Below are positions 1 through 10,240 of a DNA stretch of 64,000 nt, piece by piece. Made by a program: the position numbers and the translations under genes. The notes beneath the pieces were generated by a model. The model had not been told where the DNA came from. It did not search any database and saw nothing but the letters and a program-made list of their open reading frames with translations. How positions within the stretch are numbered: the first letter of the stretch is position 1; each line of letters opens with the position of its first letter. Source of the DNA: Undaria pinnatifida (taxonomy: Eukaryota; Sar; Phaeophyceae; Laminariales; Alariaceae); NCBI GenBank assembly GCA_012845835.1, contig JABAKD010000013.1, positions 4,090,628 through 4,154,627 on the forward strand, given 5' to 3'.

Positions 1-540
1 GTTATTATTTTCTCGATTTTTCTCCCCCCACAGCAAAAATTACGATTTAAAATCCTTAATGCAAGTAGCTTATTCGCTTTAAGATGCGGACATCGTCTGC
101 GCTTCTAATATATCGTAAAACGGCACGAATACAAGGGGCAGCGCGACATGCGATGAGCTTCACCCGATGAATGCATGCGTACGGAGAAGGGCGAGAGGGG
201 ACCTTCCACTGTCACACTGGCCGTGTTTGTACGCAAGAGAGGAAAAGCATCACTAATCGAACTGCTTCCGGCATATGCTCTCCGTCAACCCCATTTGAAC
301 AAAACAAAACGTCTAAAAAGACAGGAAAATATAGTCATTACTCTCAACAAAGGGGTGCCCATGGCCCTCTACCTACCTGGAGGCGAATCAAATAGTTAGT
401 AGGATGGCAGGAAAGAGAGCGCGTAACATAAGCGCGTAACATACGTAGAAGAGCGGACAGCACGAAAATGTTGCTATTGCATCAACTACTCCAGCTCGTG
501 GGAGCTACGACTAGGGTCGTCGTGCTGACCCCGCATGCGT
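1..540. other. No gene recognised
   Basis: Only short overlapping open frames (up to 74 codons, around 171-399) are present. None shows a recognisable domain, signal peptide or repeated homologue in the window. I see nothing else to annotate before the family A element at 541. Confidence 0.5.
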
Positions 541-829
541 GATCAAGGCTACACGGTAGCGGGGTCCCTATCGGGGGCTTCGTTTTCAGTGGCTCGGAGG
601 CACTCGCGCGGGTGACTCCCCTGTTCCTTTGCGGCGTTGAGCTCTCGTGCCGTTCAAATGTTGCCATATTTGTCCGCAACGGAAGGGTAACCTACGCTGC
701 GCCACATAAACCTCCTGAAATGTTTTCGTCCGTGAAATATACCAGGTACATATTAATAGTCTGTCGTGCGAGTGCTCAAATCCCAGTGATGAAAAGGGGG
801 TACCCCAGCGACCATACATAGCCTTGGTC
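541..829. repeat. Family A TIR element (MITE-like), copy 1
   Basis: The left end reads GATCAAGGCTAC and the right end reads GTAGCCTTGGTC in degenerate form (ATAGCCTTGGTC), so the ends are inverted relative to each other. The interior shares collinear blocks with the copies at 20374 and 20669: a CACTCGCGCGxGTGAC palindrome near the left end, the phrase CCGCAACGGAAGGGTAACCT in the middle and CGTGCGAGTG near the right end. No protein is encoded, so this is a non-autonomous element. The flanks (GCGT left, GTAT right) do not form an exact target duplication, which suggests it is the oldest of the three copies. Confidence 0.6.
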
Positions 830-1529
830 GTATGGGAATCGATTCCTGGTGTCCCTTAGGAGGACACGACCGAAACCACCTTGACGAATATGTGATAGTT
901 CGGTGTTTTCATTTTACGACACGACTCGGTAGAACACTGTTGTTTCCTCAGAAGGTTTCCGACTGAAGGGGGTACATAATAATTTCCAAGTATCCTTCGT
1001 GTACTTTTCAAGTTGACCCCCCTACAGGAGAATTCGGCACATATACCTAGCCCATGGTATTGTTGATTGTAGAGAACTATTGTGTATCACCAGTCACGCA
1101 ATATTTTTGGGAACGTTCAGAGCTCATCAAATGAGGGTCATCGCACTTTTTGTGGTGCCTCCCCGATCGTAGCGAATGCGTTTTGGAGCGAATGTCGGTC
1201 GCGGAGATGATGTAGCTCACTCTTTTAACGTCTGTGTCACCCAACGTGGCCTTTATTTGGGCGAGGATCGTAAAGGGTTGATGCAGTCGCCTGTGGGCAA
1301 AGGCTTGAATGTCGCTGACGTGACAGCAGAAGCATTACTTTCCTACGAGCTGCATTGAACAACAACGCGACGGGCACATGTTCGTGCGGCAAATGAAGCA
1401 ATACTGCATAGGAGGCGGAGAATGTGTCTCACTGTTCTTGGCCCTCAGTATATGCTTTATATCCGCCGCCTAACGTCCTACCTTGCCGCGCGCACACAGT
1501 CCACACACACGACGGGACGACGCATCCAG
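830..1529. other. No gene recognised
   Basis: Unique-looking sequence with only one short frame (1176-1358, 60 codons). It has no similarity that I recognise. A short stretch near 1110-1135 faintly resembles the GAGCTCCTCA motif inside family B elements. Confidence 0.4.
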
Positions 1530-1675
1530 CCGTCACCCCGCGGTAGGGGTGCAGCAGCAGGCGTTTCTGAGCTCCTAGCATGACAACCTCACCCCCGAAA
1601 CATTACTTTAAAGACATTCTTCCGGGCAACCGGACCTACTAGCATACTCGTGAAATTATCATACTAACCGCCATG
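1530..1675. repeat. Family B repeat, truncated copy
   Basis: GCGGTAGGGGTGCAGCAG at 1540 matches the inner part of the family B terminal repeat. It is followed in order by GAGCTCCTA, a CCCGAAACAT.ACTT.AAGACATTC block, and a block ending near ACTAACCG. The same order of blocks appears at 49300, 58290 and 63521. No right-hand terminus is visible. The copy runs straight into a CATGG-rich block. Confidence 0.5.
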
Positions 1676-1694
1676 CAATGACATAGCGACCACG

Positions 1695-2145
1695 GCGCGC
1701 GGCCATGGTGGATCAATGGCACGTTTTACGGAGTATGCCATGGTAGTACCATGGGTTGATAGTGGCAGTTTAATGGCATTTTTTCGCCGTGATCATGGCA
1801 GTGTCATGGCATTGCCATGCTTGTTGCCGTGGTCTCACATGTCCCGCTTGGCCCTTATGCGGCCAATTTCACGTCTTATTGTCCATTCATGGAGCATCTG
1901 TAGATCAACCACATCGATCGATGGGCCAATCACATGCATGGATCGATCATGGAGTACCAATGGCACATCCACGGAATGTCATGGATGGTCATGGATGACC
2001 CATGGCACGTCACGGCATGCTCTAGTGTGCCATTAAAACCACATGGAGGCCACCATGGTATGCCATGATGAGTGCCATGGTACGTGCCGTGGCCCGTCCA
2101 GCTATTCGATGGCATTGCCATGGCACGTTCCATGGCTTGTCTAAC
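1695..2145. repeat. CATGG-rich block of short degenerate palindromes
   Basis: About seventeen occurrences of CATGG, many as CCATGG or GCCATGGTAC, lie within about 450 bp. That far exceeds the frequency in neighbouring sequence. The spacing is irregular, so this is not a clean tandem array. Open frames here (1716-2036 and 1930-2133) consist of the repeat itself and show no domain. A similar block occurs at 48840-49290, and a weaker one near 55540-55640. Confidence 0.6.
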
Positions 2146-3455
2146 TAATTACAAGGTACCGAGTACACTCTACAGGAAAACGGGTCAGGAATTTGCACCA
2201 GTCTAGACATGCGGAAGACATGCACCTACCACAGCCCACACCAACACATTTCATCTAGGGCACAAGCGACCGAGAAGATCTGGTGTGTATCCAAAGCCAC
2301 AAGGTTCTACTTGAGGCTTTCACACATATATCATGTATCCTAAACCTACTACAGAAGTTAACCAGCCCATCTCGTGTAGTGGATCAAGGCGGAGTAGCAC
2401 GCCCATCGGGGTGGGTTCTGTACGAGTCCCCCCTAAAGGAGGCCATAGACACGGCTGCCAATTCAAACATAATCGCCGCTTCGAGAAATTGCACAGCAAT
2501 CAATCGTGCCGTCGAATCGTGCAGGATGTATCTACTCTCACATGTCCGTACCTGTGAAGCTTATCGCAGGGTCCGAATGAACGCTCCTTGATTCGCTTCG
2601 TCTGAACTCAGTGCTACGGCGGTCGGCCTTCAAGAGTATTCCCTGGATCGCAATGAAACGTGCAGGAGATATTTCTGTCTGCAAGGCGAATTATGCGTAT
2701 TTCGAAAAAAATATATATCAATGGAAATATATTTGAGAAAGATTCGATTCACAATGGTTGTCCTCATTCCCCAACCATATAGACTACCAATGGTAAAAGC
2801 GGTATCTTCACCGGTCTTTCTCCGTGCGCATGTGCTTGCCGACTGCAGAGTCCCATGCCACTTTGTCACTGGTATGTTCGTATGAAACCAACACAAACGT
2901 GACAGTTCACGCTGTTCCGGCAGCACCAGGCGAATAAACCACGGAACAACACATAATTGATGTATAGGTGTATATATATAACGTGATGGAACCGCGATAT
3001 GGCGTGTCCGGGCTTGTTGTGCTCGGCACCCACTGCCACAAAAAGCCAATTGCGAAACCAATGGCGTTGCCACAATATATTTCTTACGGGAAAGCAACAC
3101 TCTCTTGATGCTCACGTGTCTCAAAGACGTGCTTTTACGTCTCCAATGTCAGAATGTGTATACATCATGAAAACGTACTCGACATTTTACACGTCTTATA
3201 CTCACGTCCATGTCGCAGCAGGGTCAACTTCAGGCTAACTCTAAGGTGAAGGCCAAACCTATAGTAGAAGGGATGCCCTGTTTTCGCGTGGCTCAGTACC
3301 TCACTCAAAAGCGCTCTTCGAAAAAATTGTGGCACAGGGCAACACACGCGTACATAGCGGCGGTTCATATCGCCAAACAGCAAAACAATATATAGCCATA
3401 TCAGCGCGAATTGCTCTGACTCGCTGACGAAAAAGGCTTTAAGGAGTACCCCCCC
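2146..3455. other. No gene recognised
   Basis: The longest frame is 164 codons on the minus strand (2630-3124). It has scattered cysteines but neither the framework of the neighbouring cysteine-rich array nor a signal peptide. I see no repeat, RNA gene or domain here. Confidence 0.4.
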
Positions 3456-4041
3456 CTATGGTAGCCTAATCCATGTTAAGACCAGCCTTATCACCATGAC
3501 TAAAATATGAACGGTAACCACACATAGTCTAAAGTCTTCACGCCCCAAGCCCCAACCACACGTGGAGTGATACGGCAGTAGGGACAAGAACACAGGCGAA
3601 AGCAACACTCGAAGGCTTGCTAGAATATTGTTTGTTCCGCTCGATGCTCTGCCGATATCACTGCACCATAGCTCGTGGACCGGACAACGCGAAGGCACCA
3701 AGTTCTTGGCATGACACTGCACGTGTTCGACAAAAGCGTCGTTTTCGATGCATGCATGTTCGAATGCATCGTCTTTGCAGCACGGAGAAATATCGTAGTA
3801 GAGTCAGCGAGATGAAGTAACTGGAAGAGATTATGGCGGTAATCGCCGCTTCTAGGCATTGCTCGTACTCCGTTTTGTCGTACTTTGTTTCGCAGCTCCA
3901 GCATACATCGTTAGCTCGACAAGCTAACATTTTGGCAACGCAACGGTTGGAATCGATCGTCGAGGAGTCTGCATCAATTTGATTCTCTCTCAGGGTACGC
4001 ATCCCTGATACCAAAAAGCGAAGGACGCCCCCACCCGCCAT
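3456..4041 (-). pseudogene. Cys-rich tandem unit 5 (broken)
   Basis: This is the last unit of the five-unit array. It begins at the Met of a signal-peptide-like segment (MAGGGVLRFLVSGMRTL) and carries the N-terminal cysteine block C-x6-C-x5-C-x2-C-x11-C in one frame. The frame is lost just before the conserved Thr-Ser-Ser. The second block (CC-x8-C, then further cysteines) continues in a different frame from about 3810 to 3640, with one in-frame TGA near the junction. The sequence then diverges from the other units into a hydrophobic run (ASLRVLLSPVFLSLL) that may be the original membrane or GPI tail. Because the array's only hydrophobic tail lies at its 3' end, the ancestral gene may have been a multi-domain protein anchored at its C-terminus. 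That is inference. Confidence 0.6.
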
Positions 4042-4518
4042 GATTCTCGCATGCCGGATTGCCCCGACACTCCAAGGCTCGCTAGTGCTTGTCTCCCTGA
4101 TGTTACCTCCGCCCGCGGAGCGACCGATGTCACTGCATGATAGCTCCCGGACGTGGCATTTTACAGGCAATACAGACTGAACATGGCACTGCATGTATTC
4201 CGTTTACCATACATTGTCATGCGTGTTCAGACACATCACCCTTCAGCACGGGAAAATGTCAAGGTCGGGGCAGACGCATGAAGTGCCAGAAGAGCGTATG
4301 GCATTTCTGGCCGATTTTATGCATTGCTGATACTCTGGTGAGTCGTAGTTCGTAATGCAGCTCCCGCATACATCGTCATCCTGACAGGCTGTAAGTTTTT
4401 TAGGCAGTCGCTGGCCGGTTTCATTGGGGAATCTTCATGCATTCGTTCCACGGCCGACGTCGCGGTCAGGGTACGCATCCCTGATACCAATAAACGAAGG
4501 TAGCCGTCGACCCGCCAT
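4042..4518 (-). pseudogene. Cys-rich tandem unit 4 (broken)
   Basis: The unit starts at a Met (MAGR) that is frameshifted against the following LRLLVSGMRTLTATSAV segment. The first cysteine block then reads cleanly in a further frame (ACQDDDVCGSCITNYDSPEY), keeping the x5, x2 and x11 spacings. At the CC pair the second Cys codon appears to have lost a base, so TGC TGC becomes TGC TGA. The C-x8-C-x11-C stretch is shortened by a deletion around 4190-4240. Reading resumes at MQCHVQSVLP, and the Ser/Gly linker runs in frame into unit 5. Several independent lesions make this a pseudogene rather than a sequencing artefact. Confidence 0.65.
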
Positions 4519-5001
4519 AGTTCTTGCAGGGCTGGTTGCGCCGACACTTGAAGACTCGCTAGTGCTTGCCCCTTTGCTATTGCTAGTGCTCGCTGACCTG
4601 CCGATGTCACTGCATGTTAGCTCCCGGACCGGGCAATTAGAAGGCACCAGCGACTGAAGTTGGCACTGCATGTATTTTCGAAAAGCGTCATTTTCCACGC
4701 AAGCGTGCTCAGACCCATCATCTCTGCAGCACGGGAACATGTCGAAGTCGTGACAGTCAGATGAAGTACCGGACGAGCGTTTCGCGTATCTGGCCGCTTC
4801 TAGTCATTGTTGATATTTTGAGGTGTTATAGTCTGTGTTGCAGCCTCAGCACACATCGCTCTCTCGACAAGCCGAGTACTTGGCCAAAAAGTCGCTGCCA
4901 TGGTTCGTTGAGGAGGCCTCGTCGAATCGCTTCACGGCAGTAGTTACGGTCAGAACTCGTACCACCGATACTAAAAATCGAATGAAGCCCTCACCCCTCA
5001 T
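4519..5001 (-). pseudogene. Cys-rich tandem unit 3 (two in-frame TGA codons)
   Basis: The whole unit stays in one frame from its Met through to the linker before unit 4, but contains two TGA codons. One replaces the Trp of the C-W-S-C motif. The other replaces the Cys that ends the C-x11-C spacing (YQQ-TGA-LEAA). Both can be explained by a single base change. The remaining cysteines, including CC-x8-C-x11-C, are intact. TGA at a Cys position can suggest selenocysteine, but the other TGA sits at a Trp and sister units have frameshifts, so decay is simpler. Confidence 0.65.
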
Positions 5002-5485
5002 AGTCCTTGCAAGCCGGGTTGCACCGACACTGCGATGTTCACCAGAGCTTGTCGCCCTACTACTGCCTCCGCTCGCTGTGCTACCGATACCACTGCATGA
5101 TAACTCTGAGACGGGACAATTCGAAGACAATTGAGAGCTAACATGGCACTGCATGTACTCCACGAAAGCGTGGTTTTGCAGGCAAGCATACTCAGACGCA
5201 TCGTCGTGGCAGCATGGGAATATGTCCAAGCCGTGGCAGCCGGATGAAGTACCCAGCAGTGCGTATGACTTTCCGTCCCATTTCTAAGCATTGCTGGTAC
5301 CTTGGGGAGTCGTAGTTCGTGATGCAGCTCCAGCATGCACCGTTATCTCGACAGGCTGAGAGATTGGCTACACAACCGTGGGCATCGCTCGTCGATGAAG
5401 TTTCATCCGTTCGCTGCACGGCCGTAATTGCGTTCAGGGTACGCATCCTTGATACCAAGAAGCGAAGGTGGTCGCCAACCGCCAT
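5002..5485 (-). pseudogene. Cys-rich tandem unit 2 (one frameshift)
   Basis: The unit is continuous in frame with unit 1 upstream. Its signal-like segment (MAVGDHLRFLVSRMRTL) and first cysteine block are intact. An extra base in a GGG run just before the Thr-Ser-Ser codons (near 5255) shifts the frame, so translation from unit 1 would end at 5192. The second block (CC-x8-C-x11-C, then two more Cys) is intact in the new frame. That frame runs on through the Ser-rich linker into unit 3. Restricted to this lesion, the unit is otherwise well preserved. A base-calling error in the homopolymer is possible. Confidence 0.65.
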
Positions 5486-5971
5486 ATTGCTCGCAGGCCT
5501 GGTTGCACCAATACTCGATGACTCGATAGTGCTTGTTGCCCTGCTGTTGTTTCCGCTCGCTGTACTGGTGATGCCACTGTACGACAGCTCCCGGTCCAGA
5601 CAATTCGAAGGCACTAGCAACTGAACATGGCACTGCATGTATTCCGAAAAAGTGTCGTTTTCCATACAGGCGTGCTCTGACACATCGTCCTGGCAGCACG
5701 GGATAACATCGAAGTCGTCGCAGCCAAATGAATCACCAGTAGAGCGGATGGCATTTTTTGCGGCCCTTATGCATTGCTGATACTCTAGGGAGTCATATTT
5801 TGTGATGCAGCTCCAGCATATATCGTTATCTCTGCAGGCCGAAAGTTTGGCTACACAAACGTGGGCTTCTTTTGTCGCCAAGGAAGCTGCATCTGGTGGC
5901 TGAACGGCCGTAACCGCAGTCAAGATACGCGCCCCTGATATCAAGAAGCCAAGGTAGCGGCTGTCTGCCAT
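5192..5971 (-). CDS. Cys-rich secreted protein: tandem unit 1 plus start of unit 2
   Basis: This is the intact head of a five-unit tandem array. The frame is open from further upstream (6064), but I take the Met at 5971 because it begins a plausible signal peptide (MADSRYLGFLISGARILTAVTAV) and matches the Met that opens every other unit. Then come the first cysteine block (C-x6-C-x5-C-x2-C-x11-C), a spacer of about 20 residues, CC-x8-C-x11-C-x9-C, and a Ser/Thr/Asn-rich linker. The last expected Cys is replaced by Tyr (ELSYSG). There is no stop between units: the frame continues into the signal-like segment of unit 2 and stops after that unit's frameshift. It is probably secreted or surface-exposed, and disulphide bonding is inferred from the paired cysteines. 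I do not recognise the family. Whether the array is expressed is unknown. Confidence 0.55.
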   Translation of the reverse strand: MADSRYLGFLISGARILTAVTAVQPPDAASLATKEAHVCVAKLSACRDNDICWSCITKYDSLEYQQCIRAAKNAIRSTGDSFGCDDFDVIPCCQDDVSEHACMENDTFSEYMQCHVQLLVPSNCLDRELSYSGITSTASGNNSRATSTIESSSIGATRPASNMAVGDHLRFLVSRMRTLNAITAVQRTDETSSTSDAHGCVANLSACRDNGACWSCITNYDSPRYQQCLEMGRKVIRTAGYFIRLPRLGHIPMLPRRCV

Positions 5972-6064
5972 ACGTTTCGCACGCCTGGTAGCTCTTCTGC
6001 AAAACCTGCCAAAAACACGGTTAGCGCAGGAGACGAGGCGCTCGTCACGGATATGCGTACACAT

Positions 6065-9000
6065 AGACTAGCCGGTGTTTATGTTTTGGATATACTTGAT
6101 CTGTATGCCGAACCTTCCCTCTAAAAGCGCCAGAACCGTGAGGAATAGTCGACACCCGTGACCATGGCTTGTTCAAAATCACGCCGAGAGAGAACTCGCA
6201 TACCAGTTGAGATAGGCTGAACACGAATTAACCCAATCGATTGCAGACTTTTCTTTCAAAATGTTAAACAAGTACCTGGCTGCGATGGTCGCTGATACTA
6301 TATGTACTTCGTACTCGTTTAAAGACGTACAGAAACGCAACGTGCAGTCCAATATGACCCTGGATAGTTCTTGGGTCAAGTGCCTCACGTGAAAGTGCTT
6401 CTGTTTCCACCGTGTGGGTCAGTCGAACCCAGCCCCAATGGATACCATCCAAATAAATGCGACCGGCAAGCGAAATTTGAGGTATCAACTGCGTGTCCCC
6501 CCCGTGTGAGGTTGATGGTGGACGAGAGCTGGTTTGGGTGATAGACTGCATCGGGACATTCCGCAGACAGGGAGATAAAACGCCTATGCCGAACGGCTTG
6601 CAGCATTAAGGAGTGGCATTTGCAAATGGTTTGACAAGGAAATTGTCAGGTCAATTTCAAAATGGGGGTCGACGGTGACGGTGGGTTGGAAGCGTAGCGG
6701 GGACCGTCATACCGATATGGCATGTCCAAGAGAGGGATGTGGTAGAGGCTCGACAGATACAAAACAAATACAGCTACCCGGCGTCATCTGCGGTTGAGGA
6801 CGACGCAGGAAAGAGGGGCTCTAGGTTTGCTTCCTTCTCGCTGAGCCCACGTTTAACACGTAACGTATATTTGGCATGCTGTACCGAGACTAGGTATAGC
6901 TAGCGTAGAGCCGCTAGACTAACCTCGTCAGTCTACATTCCCGAGGACATGCGCTTTCGATGACGCCTGCTGTTCAAATTCCCAATATATGCTCGCTTTT
7001 TGTTAATTATTTTGTTATGTCTACCTTGCGTCCCATTTACTCGTACGCACTACGTAGTTCGGTTATGTTCGCTTCTCGATCCACTTCGTATAACTTCTTG
7101 TTTCTTCAGTATGGCCTCTTCTGGTACATCTGGTCAACTGTAAAATGTGCCAACTAAGAAACGAGTGCATAGGTGGATTTGAGGTCGGAGCCTGTCTTTA
7201 ACTTTATCATCACGCGAATCGTGCTACTCATAAGATATAATTGGCCCGGGTTATTTTCCTGGTTTCTCATCCACCGTTGCATTCGCACAATTCGCTTCCT
7301 TCAATTATGTTGACAGCTCTGAAATGATGTGATCAAATCAGCAAATGACACGCAACGTTGCTTTCCACGAGTTTTCACGGGTCGCACAACAAGAGCGCCG
7401 CCGAGCTGTTCCTTCGTTCTGCTACGAGTTCTCACAGCCGCTTGCGTATAGGTTTTTCGACGAGTTATTCTGTTCCCTGGGGGGCGACGGTTAAATTTTT
7501 CAAGGCGTTGTTATTTTGGTAAATAACTAATGGAGAAATTTCCGGGTAAACATCGTCGGTTCATCCCAACAAAATTTTATTGTTCGGATGCCGATTCGCC
7601 GTGCCTTAAACCATCATTTTTTTTTTATGCAATACACCTGTTTGCTATGGGACCGTCATGGTCGTCTTTCTTCCAACCAGGTGCGCCGTCTGTAGCGACG
7701 TCTTCCATGAGCACTAAGGGTAGAACACCGCCGTTGTTATTCGCTTTCCAACGATTTTGCTGCTAGCCAGCGTAAGTTTTTGTTATATCAAGTCCATTGC
7801 CAAGCCTCTACGCGGCACATATAAGTAGATCGTGTCGCATGAAGTACCCCCTGAAGCGACGCCACCGCGAGCGCAACATGCCGTATAAAGGGCCCCATTC
7901 GAATACCGACGCAGCATCCAAGGCAAACATAAACGTCAACCCCATCAATTGGAGCACGTGAACATACCTAATCAATGGCCCCAGTTCCAGCCTGCCCCGT
8001 GGCCGAAGGAAGCGTTTTGCGAACAAACACTTCGTGTCGCATCTGTTAATTCGTACCAGGTACGTCCTTCACTCCATCCACCTCCTCTACTAAATTATAT
8101 GCGGACCTGGTATGGGGGTCGTGAATTTGGATCTTGGGGCGTGTATACGATAACGGTGGATTTGAAGCGTGATAACATGCTCCAATGACACCGCGAAACT
8201 CGCATGAAATAACCATCGATACCAGGTCTCTCAACAGCATCCAAGATACGAGAAAACGTACAGAAGGCATATACAAAACTCGAAAAATCAGAGAGGGTGA
8301 TGATTGCGCCCTTCGTCGAAGGAAGGGTATTTTCGGTAGTGTAGAAGGGGGTAGCACCGCTGACACAAGAAAACGAATGGACAAACAACTGGCAACAAAC
8401 AACGCACAGCCATCAACAACAGTTAATGCGCACTGCCCACTGCACACAAGTCGCTGTGGGACGAACTAGAAAATTGCAGATGATGTACCTATGTTCTCCT
8501 CCTCCTGGGGTAAAATCGAACTTTCGTGCTGTCTCCCGTCCGAGAGCGATTGGTTTGTGTTCAGTGCTCTCTACTAGAATAAAGCATCAGCATACTGGGG
8601 GTGCTGATGTCGTTCGTTAAAAAGAGCGGTTTAAGGGTGAAGACAACAGGCACAGGGTAAAGTTGTTATCAAAGGGGTTGATTTGACGTCCGCCAGCCGC
8701 GCTGACAGAAAAAGCTATGGTGTGCTAGTCTGACCAACCCCGCCGCATGGCGGAAAAATAATGGTACGACCACGAGCAGCAATAACGGCAACAACAGCAG
8801 CAACAGAAGCAGACCATGCAGGGACGCGGTCTATCGATAGATATTATAGACAGATTCGGGCTCCATCCCATTGATATACTGCAACGTTTTTGCTCTAGCC
8901 CTTGGAAAATGAGATGATAATCAAACACTTGGCTGGAACTGCCTTGCCCCCGAGGCAACGAGCGATGACCTATGCAATGGCCGGATGTGTCTCACCTCGC

Positions 9001-10130
9001 CCAAACACACTACGCGCCTGTCTGTGTCAACTTGGGCAAAGCGCGCGCCGCGTTAGTTGGCCGGTTCTGCCTTTTCGCAATGCAGCAGTACTCAGACCAG
9101 ATTATTGGCGGGAAGAAGGGAACATGTGGACAAAAATTGGCATTGCTGTGTTGGTACATGTGTTGCAGTCAAAAACATCGACAAACATCGAGAAGAATTG
9201 GTGTAATCAATACGCAAATCTCAATTTTAGACTAATTATTGTGGTTCCAGATTTTTGACAATGACATTGTACCAGAAAAAGAAAACATGAAAAAAGCAAA
9301 AGGCCCACCAGTGTTGCCACTACTGCAAAGAAACGCACCTGGAAAACACGCTTCAAAGCACCAAAACAAGCAACATTGAGAGCAGTGAAAGGAGATCGGG
9401 CATGTAGCTTCGGCAACCAGCCGGCAACACATTGCCTGCCTCTCCTAGAGAACATTGCGCTGGCAACCCGCAGTAGACAGAGAGACATAGACGTTCCGAT
9501 TGATTTTTCCCATGCTGAAGAACGGGGTTCCTGGGGACCGGCCCGCAGGCATCCGAAGGTCAGGAAACCGTCGCACCCACCAAGATGGGGAGCCGGCCTC
9601 TAGAGCTCGAGACGAACACTACCCAGGCACGGGCGAGTGCAGAAGGAGGTGTGGCGCGGTTAGGATGATGAACGTGCAGACCCAGGCGGTCCAACATCGA
9701 CAACATGAGGGGTCTGCTCATAGAGAGCAGTTCAAACCGAAAGGTGGGCACCTTGGTACGTACCATGAGCATTCACATCTTGAGGGGGACCGCGACAACG
9801 ACACATTGTACCAGGACAAAGTTCCTATGCAGTAAGATGTGTCAGTCGAAAACCGGCCCTTTTCGACTAAATAAAGCCCAAATCGGGCTTCTTTTTTTTC
9901 ACCGCTCCCTGTGCTTCCACCTGAAGGGCCCTTTGACATACACCTTGTATGTCCTTCGAAAGGGACGTAACACGCTGTGCTGACGAGCCTAAGTACCTTA
10001 TTTGGGGCCGTCTTCCGCCTGAACCATATAAAAAAGGCTCAGTTGGTCGAACGCGTGGGCCATTTTTATAGAGGGGGTACATGTGTCAACGGGTGCGCCG
10101 GCATATAAGGGACCGACGCATTTGTCTCGT
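6065..10130. other. No gene recognised
   Basis: About 4 kb with frames of up to 133 codons (8046-8447 minus) and 118 codons (8902-9258 plus). The frame at 9500-9835 plus (111 codons) is hydrophilic and rich in Arg, His and Gln, but matches nothing I know. A CAG/AAC-like run lies at 8770-8815. Two phrases containing ATTGTACCAG, each preceded by a GACAA-GACA stretch, occur near 9256 and 9792 and may be a small duplication. Confidence 0.4.
9876..9900 (+). other. Short hairpin followed by T-run
   Basis: AAGCCCAAATCGGGCTT forms a 6-bp stem with a 5-nt loop and is followed by a short run of T. In bacteria this would be read as an intrinsic terminator. In this eukaryote-like context it could equally be chance, or a Pol III termination signal. 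No gene is recognised upstream. Confidence 0.25.
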
Positions 10131-10137
10131 ATTATCT

Positions 10138-10240
10138 TCACCTTTTTTTTCTCTCTTTCTTCCTCCCTCCTTGGATGTAACTCAGATCCAGGGCTACAGA
10201 TCAGGTTCGGCTCTCGCCTCTCCACTACGGTACGTACTAT
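10138..10240 (-). repeat. SINE-like element fragment (family C)
   Basis: The sequence TAACTCAGATCCAGGGCTAC, flanked by pyrimidine-rich TCTCTCTTTCTTCC on one side and CTCTCCACTACGG on the other, matches the 3' body of the tRNA-headed repeats at 46100-46985. Other copies lie at 45115, 47690 and 48268. Only the body is present; no head is visible. Confidence 0.45.

Noticed and set aside
2630-3124. Additional member of the Cys-rich family next to the array.
   Set aside because: Its cysteines do not follow the x6/x5/x2/x11 or CC-x8-C-x11-C spacing, and there is no signal-like start.
9876-9900. Rho-independent transcription terminator.
   Set aside because: The hairpin and T-run are real, but nothing else suggests a bacterial sequence and no gene precedes it. 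Kept only as a low-confidence hairpin.
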